Part shown: piece by piece, positions 1-10,683 of the stretch
How positions within the stretch are numbered: position 1 is the stretch's first letter
Layout of the letters: the number at the start of each line of letters is the position of its first letter
Assembly (NCBI GenBank): GCA_963576565.1
Contig: CAUYVT010000053.1
Span: 248,001-312,000, forward strand
Direction of reading: 5' to 3'
Origin: Aspidapion aeneum
Lineage: Eukaryota > Arthropoda > Insecta > Coleoptera > Brentidae
Length of the DNA stretch: 64,000 nt
Notes under the pieces: model-generated
Database searches by the model: none
Seen by the model: the letters and a program-made list of their open reading frames with translations, nothing else
What the model was told of the DNA's origin: nothing
Translations under genes and position numbers: made by a program

Positions 1-255
1 ACAATGGAGAGTCTGGTACTTCGCGTATAATCGGGCTGGCCAGCCAAGTAGCTACAAAAGACATCTAAGGGTAAGTCGTTTCTTGATAATTTTTCATTGC
101 TACGCTATTTTTAGTAAATAAGTTTTAGGTTCTTTTTTCCCTGTCGGAGCCCTGTGGAAAGATACAGTCCCTCTTAACTCCCACACGTTTTTCTCGAGCT
201 ATCTCGAGTGGTCCTTCGGTATATTTTATTTTCTACAGAAGGCCTGACCTCACCA
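1..255 (+). repeat. 5' LTR (partial) of BEL/Pao 1
   Basis: Bases 1-255 repeat 6432-6686 at an offset of 6431 with no mismatch that I found. The LTR ends in CA at 255 and is followed two bases later by a TGG that begins the primer-binding site. The missing left part is visible in the 3' copy. Confidence 0.93.
71..238 (+). other. Candidate intron inside the LTR of BEL/Pao 1
   Basis: A consensus donor (AAGG then GTAAGT, intron from 71) is followed by a pyrimidine-rich acceptor ending TTTTCTACAG at 238. The same pair is in the 3' LTR at 6502-6669. The putative 168-base intron would lie in the transcribed R-U5 part and ends 17 bases before the LTR end. Splicing is inferred only. Confidence 0.45.
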
Positions 256-257
256 TT

Positions 258-277
258 TGGTCCAGGTTCGAGCCCGA
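258..277 (+). other. Primer-binding site, tRNA-Tyr-like
   Basis: Starts TGGTCC two bases after the LTR. It resembles the complement of the 3' end of insect tRNA-Tyr as I recall it (TGGTCCTTCGAGCCGG) but with three extra bases (AGG) after TGGTCC. The BEL/Pao 2 site resembles the same tRNA, which supports the reading. Confidence 0.5.
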
Positions 278-623
278 TAACAGGACCCCGGGAAAAATTA
301 AAGTCTAAATCGCATTTTGTTAAAAATAAAATTTTTAATAAATACGCTGACCTTGTCCTTTTTGCTGTGCTCGCAGTAAAAATAACAAGTAAAAAAGTAC
401 CGAACGCGCATTGTTTTCGCGCATTTCCTACCTCTTTTTGGCTTGGCGTCGAATGCACGTAGGAAAAGTTTCCAACACAAAGATATTAAGAGGTAAATGA
501 GACTTGTTTACATTTTTTATCGACTATTCTCTTTTCTTTTTAAACGCTTTTAATTTTTAAATATTAAAAATTTCGGAAACTAATCGTTCACCTGTGTTAA
601 CGGAGTTTTTTAAAAACATTACA

Positions 624-3600
624 ATGAGTACGCAACTTAAGAAGTTAGAAGCACTCCGTAATGTGCAACATAATCGCATTAATACTCTTCATAACTTAGC
701 TAATGCATGCCTAACGGATGATACAAAAAAACCGTGTTTACAGGTTCGCCTTATCGACCTTGATGAAATTAAAGAAACATTTTTTATTTATCAAAATCAA
801 ATAATAGAGGCTTATTCGGCAAGTCCGGAGAGACTGGAAGAAGAAAATGAACGCCTTACTGAGTTTGACGACAGCTTCTATGATATTAAAAGAATTCAAA
901 AACAACTATTTGAGGTGAAAATTGAAGCTCCTCAACCTCAAAACTTAACGCAAATTTCAAATTCTTCTGATCCAGACCGCTTTATGGCGTCTTTAATGCC
1001 AAGACTGCGCATTGTCGAATTTCATGGCGACATCACTAAGTTTCCAACCTTTCTAGATATGTACAATAGTTCTGTACACAATAATCCTAGTATTCCTACA
1101 AACGCTAAATTTAATTTGTTACTGTCCTACCTAAAAGGACCGCCTTTAAACGTAGTTAAACACTTACAAATAACCGACGCTAATTATATAATCGCTTACA
1201 ATACGCTTCTAAAACGCTATCATAACCCCCGCTTATCGGCTCAAACTTATTGGCGCTCCGTGTATAATTTTCCCGCTCTCAAAGACGACAATCCAGAAAC
1301 GCTACGCACGCTGCTTGATGTTTTTTCAGAAAACATTGAGGCTTTAAAAACTCTAAATTACGACACTGATCAATGGTGTTTTCCGCTCGCCAACATTTTA
1401 CTAGATAAATTGCCTGAGGTACTACTTTCGCGCTTTGAACTAGCTAATTCTAGGTCTAATGAAATGCCCAAATATCAAGAAATTTATAATTTTCTTGAAA
1501 GTCAATGTAATTCGCTTTATTCGCTACAATCTAAAAATAGATTTAAAAATAATAAACAGTTTTATAAAAATAACGCCTCGCCTTATTATACAAAAACGCT
1601 ACTTGGTACGGAAAATACTCATTCTAAAGATAGATGCGCTTTTTGTGATTCTAACACACATTCAATATATTTATGTAACGCATTTAAAGGTAAATCTCCC
1701 TACGAACGCTATTCTTACGCTAAAAATAAAAAACTATGTTTAAATTGTTTAAGCTCAATACATTTAACAAATTCTTGTCAAAGTCTACGCTCATGTCGCT
1801 ATTGCCCTGGTAATCAAAGACACCACTCATTAATTCATTTTGAACGAAATTATAATTACGCTAATTCTCAAAATCAAAATAGATCCCATTTTGATGCTAA
1901 CGTGAATTTCTCACAAAATCTCTCTAATATGTCTCCCAACGCATCTCCAAATAGTTCACCACGTGGTTACTTGGTCAGTCAGCAAAGTTTTAGATCCCCG
2001 GCTACTGGGTGTCCGCTTCAAAATTACTCTACTCAAAATAATAACAATTTTACTTCGACATCTTCTAATTCACAAGTACCAATCGCAACTCCTTCGGGTT
2101 CTAACCCCACGCATTGTGGTTTTATTTCTGCGCAATCGCAAGTTTTATTGTCAACTATCCTAGTAAAAATTCAAGATGTCCGCGGTCACTTTCAAACAGT
2201 TAGAGCCGTTTTAGACAGCGGTTCGCAAAACACTTTCTGTTCTCAAAAATTAGCGCAACAATTGGGCCTTCCAAGACAACCCTTATGTTCAAATATACAG
2301 GGGGTTGGAGGCAACTCTCTTACTTCTGATCTAGGATCGATTTTTATTAAAATTTGTAATTTTCAAAAACCAGATATTTTTGTGTCCACGCAAGCGATTA
2401 TTTTGCAAAAGGTTTGTACTGATTTACCGTCAGTAAAAATAAATACAGAAAATTGGCATTTTATAAAAAATTTACCCTTAGCAGATCCCACTTTTTACAA
2501 CCCTTCGCCTGTAAATTTACTAATTGGTATGGATCTATTTCCACTAATTATACAGGGTGAAAAAATCGCTAGCGATGATCCAAATCATCCCTTTGCTATG
2601 GGAACTATTTTCGGCTATATTCTGATGGGACAAATAAATCAACCCTTAATTTCTACCCCGCCAATTAATGCTCTTTTTTGTCAAAATGAAAATGACTCGC
2701 TTTCGCAATTAATTTCAAAATTTTGGGAAACCGACTGCGTCCCCCAAAAAACTCATTTGAAACCAGAGGATGAAATTTGTGAAAATTATTTTAAACAGAG
2801 CGTGTCGCGTAATCAGTACACAGTATCCCTTCCCTTTCGCACATTTGACAATCCACCACAGTTTCCCGGAATAAAGCAAGTCGCGCTAAATCGTTTCTTA
2901 TCTTTAGAAAAAAAACTACTTCGCGATAAAAACTTGTATTGTGAATATTCTAAATTTATGAATGAATATTTGGAATTGGGTCATATGGACTATGACTCAG
3001 AAAAAGAAGACGATTCAGACAGCTATTTTATTCCACATTTCGCTGTTGTTAAAAATGAAGCTATCACTACTAAGACAAGGGTAGTTTTTAATGCGAGTAT
3101 TACTGACCCTTTTACGCATATTTCGCTTAATCAAGTATTATTATCGGGTCCAAAACTACAAAAAGATATTATTCAAATATTATTACATTTTCGCCTTAAC
3201 CCTGTGACGCTCACCTGCGATATTCAAAAAATGTATCGGGGTATAAATATCAACCCTGATCATCAAAAATACCAAAAAATATTTTGGCGGTTTAACCCTA
3301 ATGAAAAAGTTTCCATTTTTAAACTACGAACTGTCACTTACGGAGTGAACTGTTCACCATATCTCGCTTTACGCACCCTTCAGCACTTAGCTGAGTCCGA
3401 ATATGATAACTACCCTCACGCTGCTAAAGTTATACTTAACGATACCTATATTGATGACGTCACTACTTCATGTAAAACGGTTCAAGAGGCGTTAAATTTG
3501 CAGCATGAGCTTACGGAATTGTTAGGAAACGCTGGCTTGAAATTACACAAATGGTCTAGCAATCGCTCAGAAGTGATCTCTCATTTAGATCCCTCCTTAG

Positions 3601-6005
3601 TCAACCCCGCAGTTTTATCTCTCGATTCGGATGACGTCACTAAGGTCTTAGGCCTGTGCTGGCATCCTTCATACGACGAGTTTCGATTTAACATATTACC
3701 TAATCAGCAAAGCTGTACAAAAAGGACGCTTCTCTCTTTTTTAGCACGCTGCTATGACCCCCATGGTTATCTTACCCCAGTAACATTCACTTTAAAATAT
3801 TTGATTCAACAAATTTGGTTACTTGGTATTTCCTGGGACGCCACGCCTACTTTAGAAATAGTTCGTCAGTGGACACTCTATCAATCTGAATTTCAAGTTT
3901 TAGAAAAATTTACTTTACCCCGCCACATGGACATCACCAACGCCGAATCCATCGATCTCTGTGGTTTTTGTGATGCGAGTGAACGAGGGTACGCATGCGT
4001 AATATACTTACGGGTCTTACGAAACGCTAAATATCACATATATTTTGTTCTTGCGAAAAGTCGCATCGCTCCACTTAAAAAATTTGTTAGTATTCCGAGA
4101 ATAGAACTTCTAGCCGCTACTCTTTTATCTGAGGTCTTAAAATACACATATGATATATTCATAAAAAGGTTCACAATAAATAATATTTACGCTTTTTCGG
4201 ACGCAATGGTTGTTTTACACTGGATAAAATCCCATCCAAGTAAATGGAAAACTTTTGTCGCAAATCGTGTTAGTCTTATCCAAGATAATATTAATCCAGA
4301 ATGTTGGTTATATACCCCCACATTTCTCAATAGTGCCGATGTAGCCAGCCGCGGCTGCTCGCCGAGTGAGCTTTTAAATCATCCCCTATGGTGGGCCGCC
4401 CCTAGTTTTTTACAAGAATCTTTCGATAAATGGCCAACAAAAACCCCGCAAGTCAAAATAAATGACAGGTTAGAGACTGAGGAACGAAAAAATGTTGCTC
4501 TGATTTCTTGTGACCGAATAACGGAAAATTTTTTAGATTCGCTTTTAAATAATAAATCCGATTTTTACGCTATTCAACTACTTTTAGCCCGCAGTTTACG
4601 ATTCATAAATAATTGTAGACTATCCGCAGACGTCAGAAAAAAGACAAATATAGATTATATCGATCTCTTTAACGCTTTAAAATGTTTGGCTAAGCACGAA
4701 CAACAAAAATACTTTTCTGAAGTAATTCTTAACCTTCAAAACCAGAAAAAATGCATAAAACCCATACAAAAATTGAATCCCTTTTTAGACCAGGATGGTC
4801 TTATAAGAGTTGGAGGACGCATTCAACAAGCCATGACTATTTCTTATGGACAAAAACATCCTCTTCTTTTACCCAAGGAAAGTAGACTTTCTTATATTTT
4901 TATTGAATATATGCACAAAAAATATTTGCATGTCGGAGTGCAAACAGTCCAATATCTCATTAGTCAAATTTTTTGGATTTTATCTGCCAAACGCTTAATT
5001 AAAACGGTTTTATCCAAATGTGTTCGTTGCTTTCGCGTCAAACCGCATTCTTATGAGCAAATCATGGGACAAATTCCGTCCTACCGCTTGATTCCACAAA
5101 AGCCTTTTACTTTTAGTGGAGTAGATTTTAGTGGTGCTATACCTATCACTCTCAGTAAACACAGAGGTGTAAAAACACAAAAAGCATATATCTGCCTTTT
5201 TATTTGTCTAAATACTAAAGCTTTACATCTCGAGTTAGTGTCAGATCTAACTTCGGACGCTTTTTTAGCTGCGCTACGTCGCTTTGTTGCCCGAAGAGGT
5301 TACATAAAAACTCTTTTTTCAGACAATGGCACAAATTTCGTTAAATCAAGCAAAGAATTGCTTGATCTTGCAAGAAATGCTTGCACGCAACAAGCTATCG
5401 CCTGGAATTTTATCCCTCCATCAGCTCCCCACTTCGGCGGTCTTTGGGAGTCAGGGATAAAATCAGTAAAAACTCACTTAATTCGTACCATTGGCTCGCA
5501 AATTCTAAGTTATGAGGAGTTGTACACAGTTCTTTGTCAAATTGAGGCGATTTTAAATTCTCGCCCCTTGACCCCGCAATCTACCGACTGTAACGATCTA
5601 CAGGTTTTAACACCGGGACATTTTTTAACACATGGACCTTTAGTTTCTGTTCCTGACGAAGATTTTTCAAGTAAACCTGAGAATCGGTTATCGCGATGGA
5701 ACTTGGTCCAACGAATACAAGCCGATTTTTGGCGTCGTTGGAGCCAAGAATTTTTACAGACCCTTCAAGTACGAAATAAATGGTTGGAACCATGCGCAGA
5801 GCCAAAAATAGGTACCCTCGTTCTTATCAAAGACGAGTTATCACCGCCCCTTCAATGGCGGGTAGGTCGCATTATTGAAATTTTTAAAGGGCCTGATGGG
5901 CACGCTAGGGTGGCAAATGTTCGTACCGCGTCCGGTATCTTTAAACGACCTTTAGTCAAGCTTTGCCCCCTTCCAATTGATTCAGATTCACCTACCGAAA
6001 AATGA
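624..6005 (+). CDS. BEL/Pao gag-pol polyprotein, intact, 1793 residues
   Basis: Single polyprotein supplying capsid and all enzymes for reverse transcription and integration. The start is the ATG at 624; the frame is open upstream but with no ATG. In order: capsid-like Gag region of the DUF1759 type around residues 120-280; Cys/His zinc-knuckle clusters around 336-405; aspartic protease with DSGS near 530; RT with YIDD near 941; RNase H beginning at the FCDAS motif near 1114; integrase with a zinc-binding region ending KCVRCF, and catalytic Asp in VDFSG (about 1500), Asp in SDNG (about 1565) and Glu in WESG (about 1608); then a C-terminal domain of the DUF5641 type ending VKLCPLP. All expected catalytic residues are present and there is no internal stop. 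Gag and Pol are fused, as is common in BEL/Pao, so no frameshift is needed. Residue positions are estimates from nucleotide positions. Confidence 0.95.
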   Translation: MSTQLKKLEALRNVQHNRINTLHNLANACLTDDTKKPCLQVRLIDLDEIKETFFIYQNQIIEAYSASPERLEEENERLTEFDDSFYDIKRIQKQLFEVKIEAPQPQNLTQISNSSDPDRFMASLMPRLRIVEFHGDITKFPTFLDMYNSSVHNNPSIPTNAKFNLLLSYLKGPPLNVVKHLQITDANYIIAYNTLLKRYHNPRLSAQTYWRSVYNFPALKDDNPETLRTLLDVFSENIEALKTLNYDTDQWCFPLANILLDKLPEVLLSRFELANSRSNEMPKYQEIYNFLESQCNSLYSLQSKNRFKNNKQFYKNNASPYYTKTLLGTENTHSKDRCAFCDSNTHSIYLCNAFKGKSPYERYSYAKNKKLCLNCLSSIHLTNSCQSLRSCRYCPGNQRHHSLIHFERNYNYANSQNQNRSHFDANVNFSQNLSNMSPNASPNSSPRGYLVSQQSFRSPATGCPLQNYSTQNNNNFTSTSSNSQVPIATPSGSNPTHCGFISAQSQVLLSTILVKIQDVRGHFQTVRAVLDSGSQNTFCSQKLAQQLGLPRQPLCSNIQGVGGNSLTSDLGSIFIKICNFQKPDIFVSTQAIILQKVCTDLPSVKINTENWHFIKNLPLADPTFYNPSPVNLLIGMDLFPLIIQGEKIASDDPNHPFAMGTIFGYILMGQINQPLISTPPINALFCQNENDSLSQLISKFWETDCVPQKTHLKPEDEICENYFKQSVSRNQYTVSLPFRTFDNPPQFPGIKQVALNRFLSLEKKLLRDKNLYCEYSKFMNEYLELGHMDYDSEKEDDSDSYFIPHFAVVKNEAITTKTRVVFNASITDPFTHISLNQVLLSGPKLQKDIIQILLHFRLNPVTLTCDIQKMYRGININPDHQKYQKIFWRFNPNEKVSIFKLRTVTYGVNCSPYLALRTLQHLAESEYDNYPHAAKVILNDTYIDDVTTSCKTVQEALNLQHELTELLGNAGLKLHKWSSNRSEVISHLDPSLVNPAVLSLDSDDVTKVLGLCWHPSYDEFRFNILPNQQSCTKRTLLSFLARCYDPHGYLTPVTFTLKYLIQQIWLLGISWDATPTLEIVRQWTLYQSEFQVLEKFTLPRHMDITNAESIDLCGFCDASERGYACVIYLRVLRNAKYHIYFVLAKSRIAPLKKFVSIPRIELLAATLLSEVLKYTYDIFIKRFTINNIYAFSDAMVVLHWIKSHPSKWKTFVANRVSLIQDNINPECWLYTPTFLNSADVASRGCSPSELLNHPLWWAAPSFLQESFDKWPTKTPQVKINDRLETEERKNVALISCDRITENFLDSLLNNKSDFYAIQLLLARSLRFINNCRLSADVRKKTNIDYIDLFNALKCLAKHEQQKYFSEVILNLQNQKKCIKPIQKLNPFLDQDGLIRVGGRIQQAMTISYGQKHPLLLPKESRLSYIFIEYMHKKYLHVGVQTVQYLISQIFWILSAKRLIKTVLSKCVRCFRVKPHSYEQIMGQIPSYRLIPQKPFTFSGVDFSGAIPITLSKHRGVKTQKAYICLFICLNTKALHLELVSDLTSDAFLAALRRFVARRGYIKTLFSDNGTNFVKSSKELLDLARNACTQQAIAWNFIPPSAPHFGGLWESGIKSVKTHLIRTIGSQILSYEELYTVLCQIEAILNSRPLTPQSTDCNDLQVLTPGHFLTHGPLVSVPDEDFSSKPENRLSRWNLVQRIQADFWRRWSQEFLQTLQVRNKWLEPCAEPKIGTLVLIKDELSPPLQWRVGRIIEIFKGPDGHARVANVRTASGIFKRPLVKLCPLPIDSDSPTEK

Positions 6006-6010
6006 TGCTC

Positions 6011-6026
6011 ATTTTGGTGGGCCGAA
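6011..6026 (+). other. Polypurine tract region of BEL/Pao 1
   Basis: ATTTTGGTGGGCCGAA lies just before the TGAAC that opens the 3' LTR. The equivalent place in BEL/Pao 2 has TTTTGGAGGGCAGTTA before TGTT, so the two elements share this pre-LTR motif. It is the expected plus-strand priming site. Confidence 0.6.
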
Positions 6027-6686
6027 TGAACAAGTTTCCCAACTTGTTTTTATTTTTGTAAATAATTATATTCTCTAATTTTCACTTAAAATTAGAGAAG
6101 CTATCTCTCTTAGTTTTTAAATATTTTTTGGTTACATTTTCTACGCTTACAAGCGTTTTTAGAATATTATTTTGATTTACTTTACGCTATATCTTTCCAT
6201 ATTTTAAATTTAAACTTCGCGCGCTTCTTCCAGCAATGAAGGATTTGAGATAAGCGGCTAAATTCGGCCTAGCAGACGCAAACGCCGAGTGTCTGAGCGA
6301 ACAACTCAACCACGCGCCACGTGCAACTAAAGTCACCGCACCGCTATTATTTTATATTAAAATTGTGGAAACTATTAATTTTACGCTTTAGTTTATTAGA
6401 TATTAGTGTTTGGATCATTTTGAACTATAGAACAATGGAGAGTCTGGTACTTCGCGTATAATCGGGCTGGCCAGCCAAGTAGCTACAAAAGACATCTAAG
6501 GGTAAGTCGTTTCTTGATAATTTTTCATTGCTACGCTATTTTTAGTAAATAAGTTTTAGGTTCTTTTTTCCCTGTCGGAGCCCTGTGGAAAGATACAGTC
6601 CCTCTTAACTCCCACACGTTTTTCTCGAGCTATCTCGAGTGGTCCTTCGGTATATTTTATTTTCTACAGAAGGCCTGACCTCACCA
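6027..6686 (+). repeat. 3' LTR of BEL/Pao 1, 660 bp
   Basis: Begins TGAACAAG after the polypurine region and ends CTCACCA at 6686, giving TG...CA ends. Its last 255 bases match 1-255. It holds the LTR splice-site pair at 6502-6669. The left boundary is inferred from the TG and from the motif shared with BEL/Pao 2. Confidence 0.75.
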
Positions 6687-7498
6687 AGAGGATTATCTTG
6701 AGTGATTTTAAGAAAAAAAACTTTGTATAACCATGCTTAGTTTTTGAGATATGGGTTATTAAAATATTAGTTTTTTGTTTGCTTTTTATTTATAACTCGT
6801 GCAGTTTTTGAGACATTTAGCTCAAATCTGGAACATGTTGTTGTTGTTTTGTTACAAGGCATACATCATTAAGCATGTCAAATATTAGGAAAAACTACAG
6901 GGTGATTTTTTTCGCGGTCATGCCCCCTTTTTTCTCCAGAACTTTTTTGCAGTAAGTTATTCGCAGATTTAAAAATGTACAATGAATTCCTTGTTTTATT
7001 CAGAAATTTTTTGATCTGCAATATTTTTATCTCTAACCATTTTTCAGAAAAAAAAAACAAAATAAAATAACTTGTATCTTCAATTGCTATTTAGAAATTA
7101 CATAAAACTCGCATAAAATTAAAATAATGCAGAGTACAAATTTTCCTTTTTTGTCTTTTCATGGAAACAGTTAGAGTTACAAAAAATTGCAGAAAATCAA
7201 AAAGTTTCTGAGGAAAGGTGGCTGTTGCCTCCCCCACCCCAATAAGCCTTAGTGTCGACTCTGTCTGAAATATGTGTTTAAATTTTTAAGGGGGAGCTTA
7301 GCTCTTGAAGCTCTGCCCTAAGTACAGTTTGGACCTATTCTTAAATTATGTAATTGACCCACCTCCACCCTCTGTACAGAATTTTCAAGAAACAAAATAC
7401 ATTAAAAAAAAGTTATGTGTAATACAAGGCCAAACACTGCTACCCCTTTGAGCATTAATTTTGAACATATAATTATTATGTTAAATGGCATTATGTAT
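6687..7498 (+). other. Spacer between BEL/Pao 1 and the giant Gypsy, no gene seen
   Basis: AT-rich DNA with homopolymer runs and stretches such as TTTTTGAGATAT, which recur in similar form near 58250. No credible reading frame, RNA gene or terminal repeat was found. It ends with GTAT (7495-7498), the TSD of the next element. Confidence 0.6.
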
Positions 7499-8503
7499 TG
7501 TAACGTGTCATTTTTACGTTTAAGACAACGTTACATATTTGTTTATTTAGGTAAATAATCAAGGCTCTTTGATTCGTCTTTCTGTACACAAAGTAAGGGT
7601 ATTTTATAGAGCTAGGTTTGGAGGTTATATAGTTTATAGGAAGTTACCTTAAAAGGAGGCATTCCATCGAATTACTGTGGACACTACGCACATCGCATTA
7701 TCTGGACATCGTAATTGGAATTTAAGATCACAGGCTTCGGGAAAAATCACATAAAAATTTTGATTGTTTTGTTTTTATCTGTGGAATTTTGCGATTCACT
7801 TGACGTTCATAAAGTTGAACAGCTGTTATGCTGGGGAATGGCGGCGTTGCCGCATCACAAATGGTTTTAGTACAGGAAGGAAACATTTGGATGAACATTT
7901 CATTCCCTTACGTTTATTTTCGAGGATATTGGGACAATCCGAACCTCATAGCTAGTTGTGACTTTGATATCTTTATTAATTTGATAGGGAAAGGATAAAA
8001 TAAATACGAGTTATGCACTTTTGTAAATGGGAGATAAACGAGGGATAAAAACCAAGACTAAAAGAATAAACGAAATCGTGTGAGTTAACATCTGAACACT
8101 CTTGTGCCGAGCTTCTTAGCAGTAGTTCAGTGTGTATTTTTGGGTTCAGGTTCAGAAACAACTTTATTACAGTAGAAATGTTTTACAAGAATGGCGTCAA
8201 ACCATATGAATCTTAGAGAAAACATATATAAAGAGCAAAGGAAACTTGTGACTAAAACTGTAGCTAAAATACAACTAAATTCTACACTTAGTATAGCTTT
8301 ACTCATATGGGAATTGGTTGAGTGTTCGAATATTCCTGGGTTTGCTGCATGCCCTGATCTCCAGTAATTGATTTTACAGTTGATGGTTTCAATGCTGAGC
8401 TTCTTATAGTCCGTCGGGTTATTCTTCTTCTACTTGACATGTTGGTGGGGGTCCGGTAGGCAAATGTTCGGTCGATGTATGGAGGGTGTCTCGACGTCCT
8501 TGT

Positions 8504-8510
8504 TATATAA
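8504..8510 (+). promoter_or_regulatory. TATA box in giant Gypsy LTR
   Basis: TATATAA about 1 kb into the LTR, upstream of the splice-site cluster. The same motif is at 21990-21996 in the 3' LTR. Transcription would be expected to start 25-35 bases downstream. Inferred from motif and position only. Confidence 0.5.
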
Positions 8511-8950
8511 ATTTCAACCGTGGAAATAGATCCGACAACACCTCAATGTGCATTTTACCTAATTGCAATGTCCCCTTGGTCGGTGCTGCCCCCTATAGAC
8601 CTGTATAGAACTATTGCTGTACCTCATTGGTTAGTTTGAAAATCGCGGGTTTTTCTGGTTGGTTGGTATTGCGTTTTACTGTCCCCACTCCCCACCAAAT
8701 TTACAAAACGGTTTCCGGCCACCTCGGTTTTTGTGTTCTGCCTGGTCTCTTTGCTAACAAATTTTGGCTGGGTCGACAACAGTTTCTGGGATCGCCATTG
8801 TTTTTGTGTAGTGGCACTGCAAAAACTGCAGGTTCTGTCCCAGAGACTGTAAAGAGTGAGTCCGTCGTGAGGCGTATCTCGTGGACGGCTCATATCCTCT
8901 ACATAGAGGGATTTAAGTCGGCCTACGCCATTTGCACGGAAAGAGCATTG

Positions 8951-9325
8951 GTAAGTTCGATTTTATTTTTTCATTTTTTTTTTATTATTTGAGGACGCTT
9001 CAAGATAATAATTGCCTCCCAAATTGTAATTATTTTTCGTGTGAAATGTATTTTTTTTGACACAAGACGTGGGGAATTTTTGGCGTTTTTATATTTTTCT
9101 TTTCACCACGTGTTGGATAAAAACTATATATTGTTTTTCTCCTTTGTCTACAGCCCTGTCCATTCCATCGGCAGCGGTGCTGGACGCTGGTGGGAAGCCG
9201 GACGAGCCAGTTCTAACCCTGGGAAAGGTACGTAGGGTTATTTTAGTTCATCTGTTTAAATCTGCTGTATTTTATTGAGTCGACATGGGGTTCTCCAGGA
9301 AACTGAAACATTTCATTTTCCACAG
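8951..9325 (+). other. Two candidate introns and a 74-base mini-exon in the LTR
   Basis: Donor GTAAGTTCG at 8951 and acceptor TTTGTCTACAG ending 9153 would remove 203 bases. A 74-base mini-exon (9154-9227) ends at donor GTACGT (9228). The next acceptor, TTTTCCACAG, ends at 9325, removing 98 bases. A possible third exon, 9326-9544, ends before GTAGGA. The 3' LTR has the same sites. The joined exons give no long reading frame, so these would be untranslated-leader introns. Confidence 0.5.
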
Positions 9326-10669
9326 GGTTCTACGCTCGGGCAAGAATCCCACAACCTTTTTATGCTCGGGCAAGAAACCAACAACATTTTGTCCACGATG
9401 TGCTGCACTAGTACCATGTGCTAGTTAGTCAGCAGGGAAGGCGCGGCAGAACTGGGACCGGTGGAGTAGCAGAAGATGTCTGGTACAACACATCCAGGTT
9501 TACAAAATAAAACACATTTATCCACAAAATAAACAAGGACCAAGGTAGGAGCAAGCCTTAACTATAATTTTTTTTCCTCATATATAAATTTTTTTAATAT
9601 AATTTAATCTTAATCTTTTCATATATAAGTTTTCACAGTATAATTTCAACATTTCTTGTAAACGCAAGATAAGGTATGACGTCATAACCCTGGTTTTGCG
9701 GCATATTTACTACATCGACTTGTTTTCCTTCATTTCACTTATTTAAGATAATTTTACTGTCAAATTTAAAGTGCCTTGCTATTTTGGCCCTATTTAAAGT
9801 GCCTTGCTATTTTGGCCCTGACTTGTTTGGTATTTTTCTCAAGTTTTACAATCAAAATATACAAGATGAACTAAATTTTTGTGTTATTTGTGCAACCCAA
9901 TGACCAACTTTGCGGAGACAAAAGAGAGATGAGATTATATGTTTTAGCGGGTTCCTTACATTGTTCTGCCTCATGGGGTAGATCTCGGACTGGGTTGCTG
10001 TCTGTCTCATTCTACCTAACGTAGAATGATGACAGCAGATATTTGGTCCAGATCTTCCCTATGACAGAATAATTTTGGAAGTATATTTATTTTTTCAATC
10101 ATTTGTGTAACCGAGTCTCACACTACTGACTCAGATGTAGGTACACTATGACCTGTTAAAGGAGTCCATCTACCTGTAGAGTGCTTCTATTTTTGTCATC
10201 TTGATTCAATCTTTTGGAATTTTATTCTGTTTATTGGTCAATTTTTTTTTGGTTTTTTTTTAATTACACAGATACTCTGGAAGCCTCAGAAGTAAGTGGA
10301 ATTTCATTGTTTGGCTACAACGTTTGGGTTGAACTGTATTTTATTTAAGAACTTCTTTGTAAAACATTGGTATTAAATAATGTGGCGCACTTAAAATTTT
10401 CTTATTTCTGAACCCCCCCTTCTCCACTGTATAAAAGTTACCGGGCATATCAATGTTTTACCTAGCTGGAAAATACAGTTCTGCTTCCAGATATTTGTTT
10501 AATTATTCAGAGGTTTTGTTGTGTCACAAGTTGGCAAATTGTTATATTCTAATTACAGTGTCACAAAATGGCAGCAAAGTCTTTAAGCTGCCAAAATGTC
10601 ACACAACGCATTTTAATAGGCCACAAATTGGCGCCCAAATTATTTTTGAACTTTTTTAAGGCCACAAAT

Positions 10670-10683
10670 TGGCGCCCAACGTG
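10670..10683 (+). other. Primer-binding site, tRNA-Lys type
   Basis: TGGCGCCCAACGTG, starting three bases after the LTR, matches the first 14 bases of the complement of the 3' end of insect tRNA-Lys(CTT) as I recall it. An extra, shorter copy of the motif lies inside the LTR at 10629-10639. Confidence 0.75.

Larger units (their letters stand above)
1..6686 (+). mobile_element. BEL/Pao LTR retrotransposon 1, left LTR truncated by window edge
   Basis: An LTR retrotransposon with a partial 5' LTR (1-255), primer-binding site, one gag-pol frame, polypurine tract and complete 3' LTR (6027-6686). The order protease, RT, RNase H, integrase, the DSGS protease and the C-terminal domain after integrase place it in BEL/Pao. 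The 255 bases of 5' LTR in view match the end of the 3' LTR with no difference seen by eye, and the reading frame is unbroken, so the copy looks recent and potentially competent. The TSD cannot be checked because the left end is outside the window. Confidence 0.93.
7499..10666 (+). repeat. 5' LTR of giant Gypsy, 3168 bp
   Basis: Begins TGTAACGTGTC and ends GGCCACA, matching 20985-24151. It contains a TATA box near 8504, strong splice donors and acceptors between 8951 and 9545, a 27-base tandem duplication around 9766-9820 (TAAAGTGCCTTGCTATTTTG repeated), and a run of degenerate copies of its own end plus primer site near 10521-10639. Short frames inside it lack an ATG or stop early, so it is treated as non-coding. 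Confidence 0.95.

Noticed and set aside
594..623. Upstream extension of the BEL/Pao 1 polyprotein to 594
   Set aside because: The codon at 594 is GTG, which is not a normal eukaryotic start; the ATG at 624 is used instead. The same reasoning moved the gag starts to 16016 and 25394.
7764..7955. 63-codon frame repeated in both long LTRs
   Set aside because: It starts at TTG rather than ATG and has no recognisable domain.
8609..8992. Frame of about 120 codons in the giant Gypsy LTR, also in the second LTR
   Set aside because: It has no ATG; joined through the donor at 8951 to the mini-exon it stops after 20 codons. Its conservation between LTRs only reflects their recent common origin.
9700..9830. 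Short direct repeats that could hint at a CRISPR-like array
   Set aside because: It is a single 27-base tandem duplication within an LTR; there are no spacers and the genome is eukaryotic.
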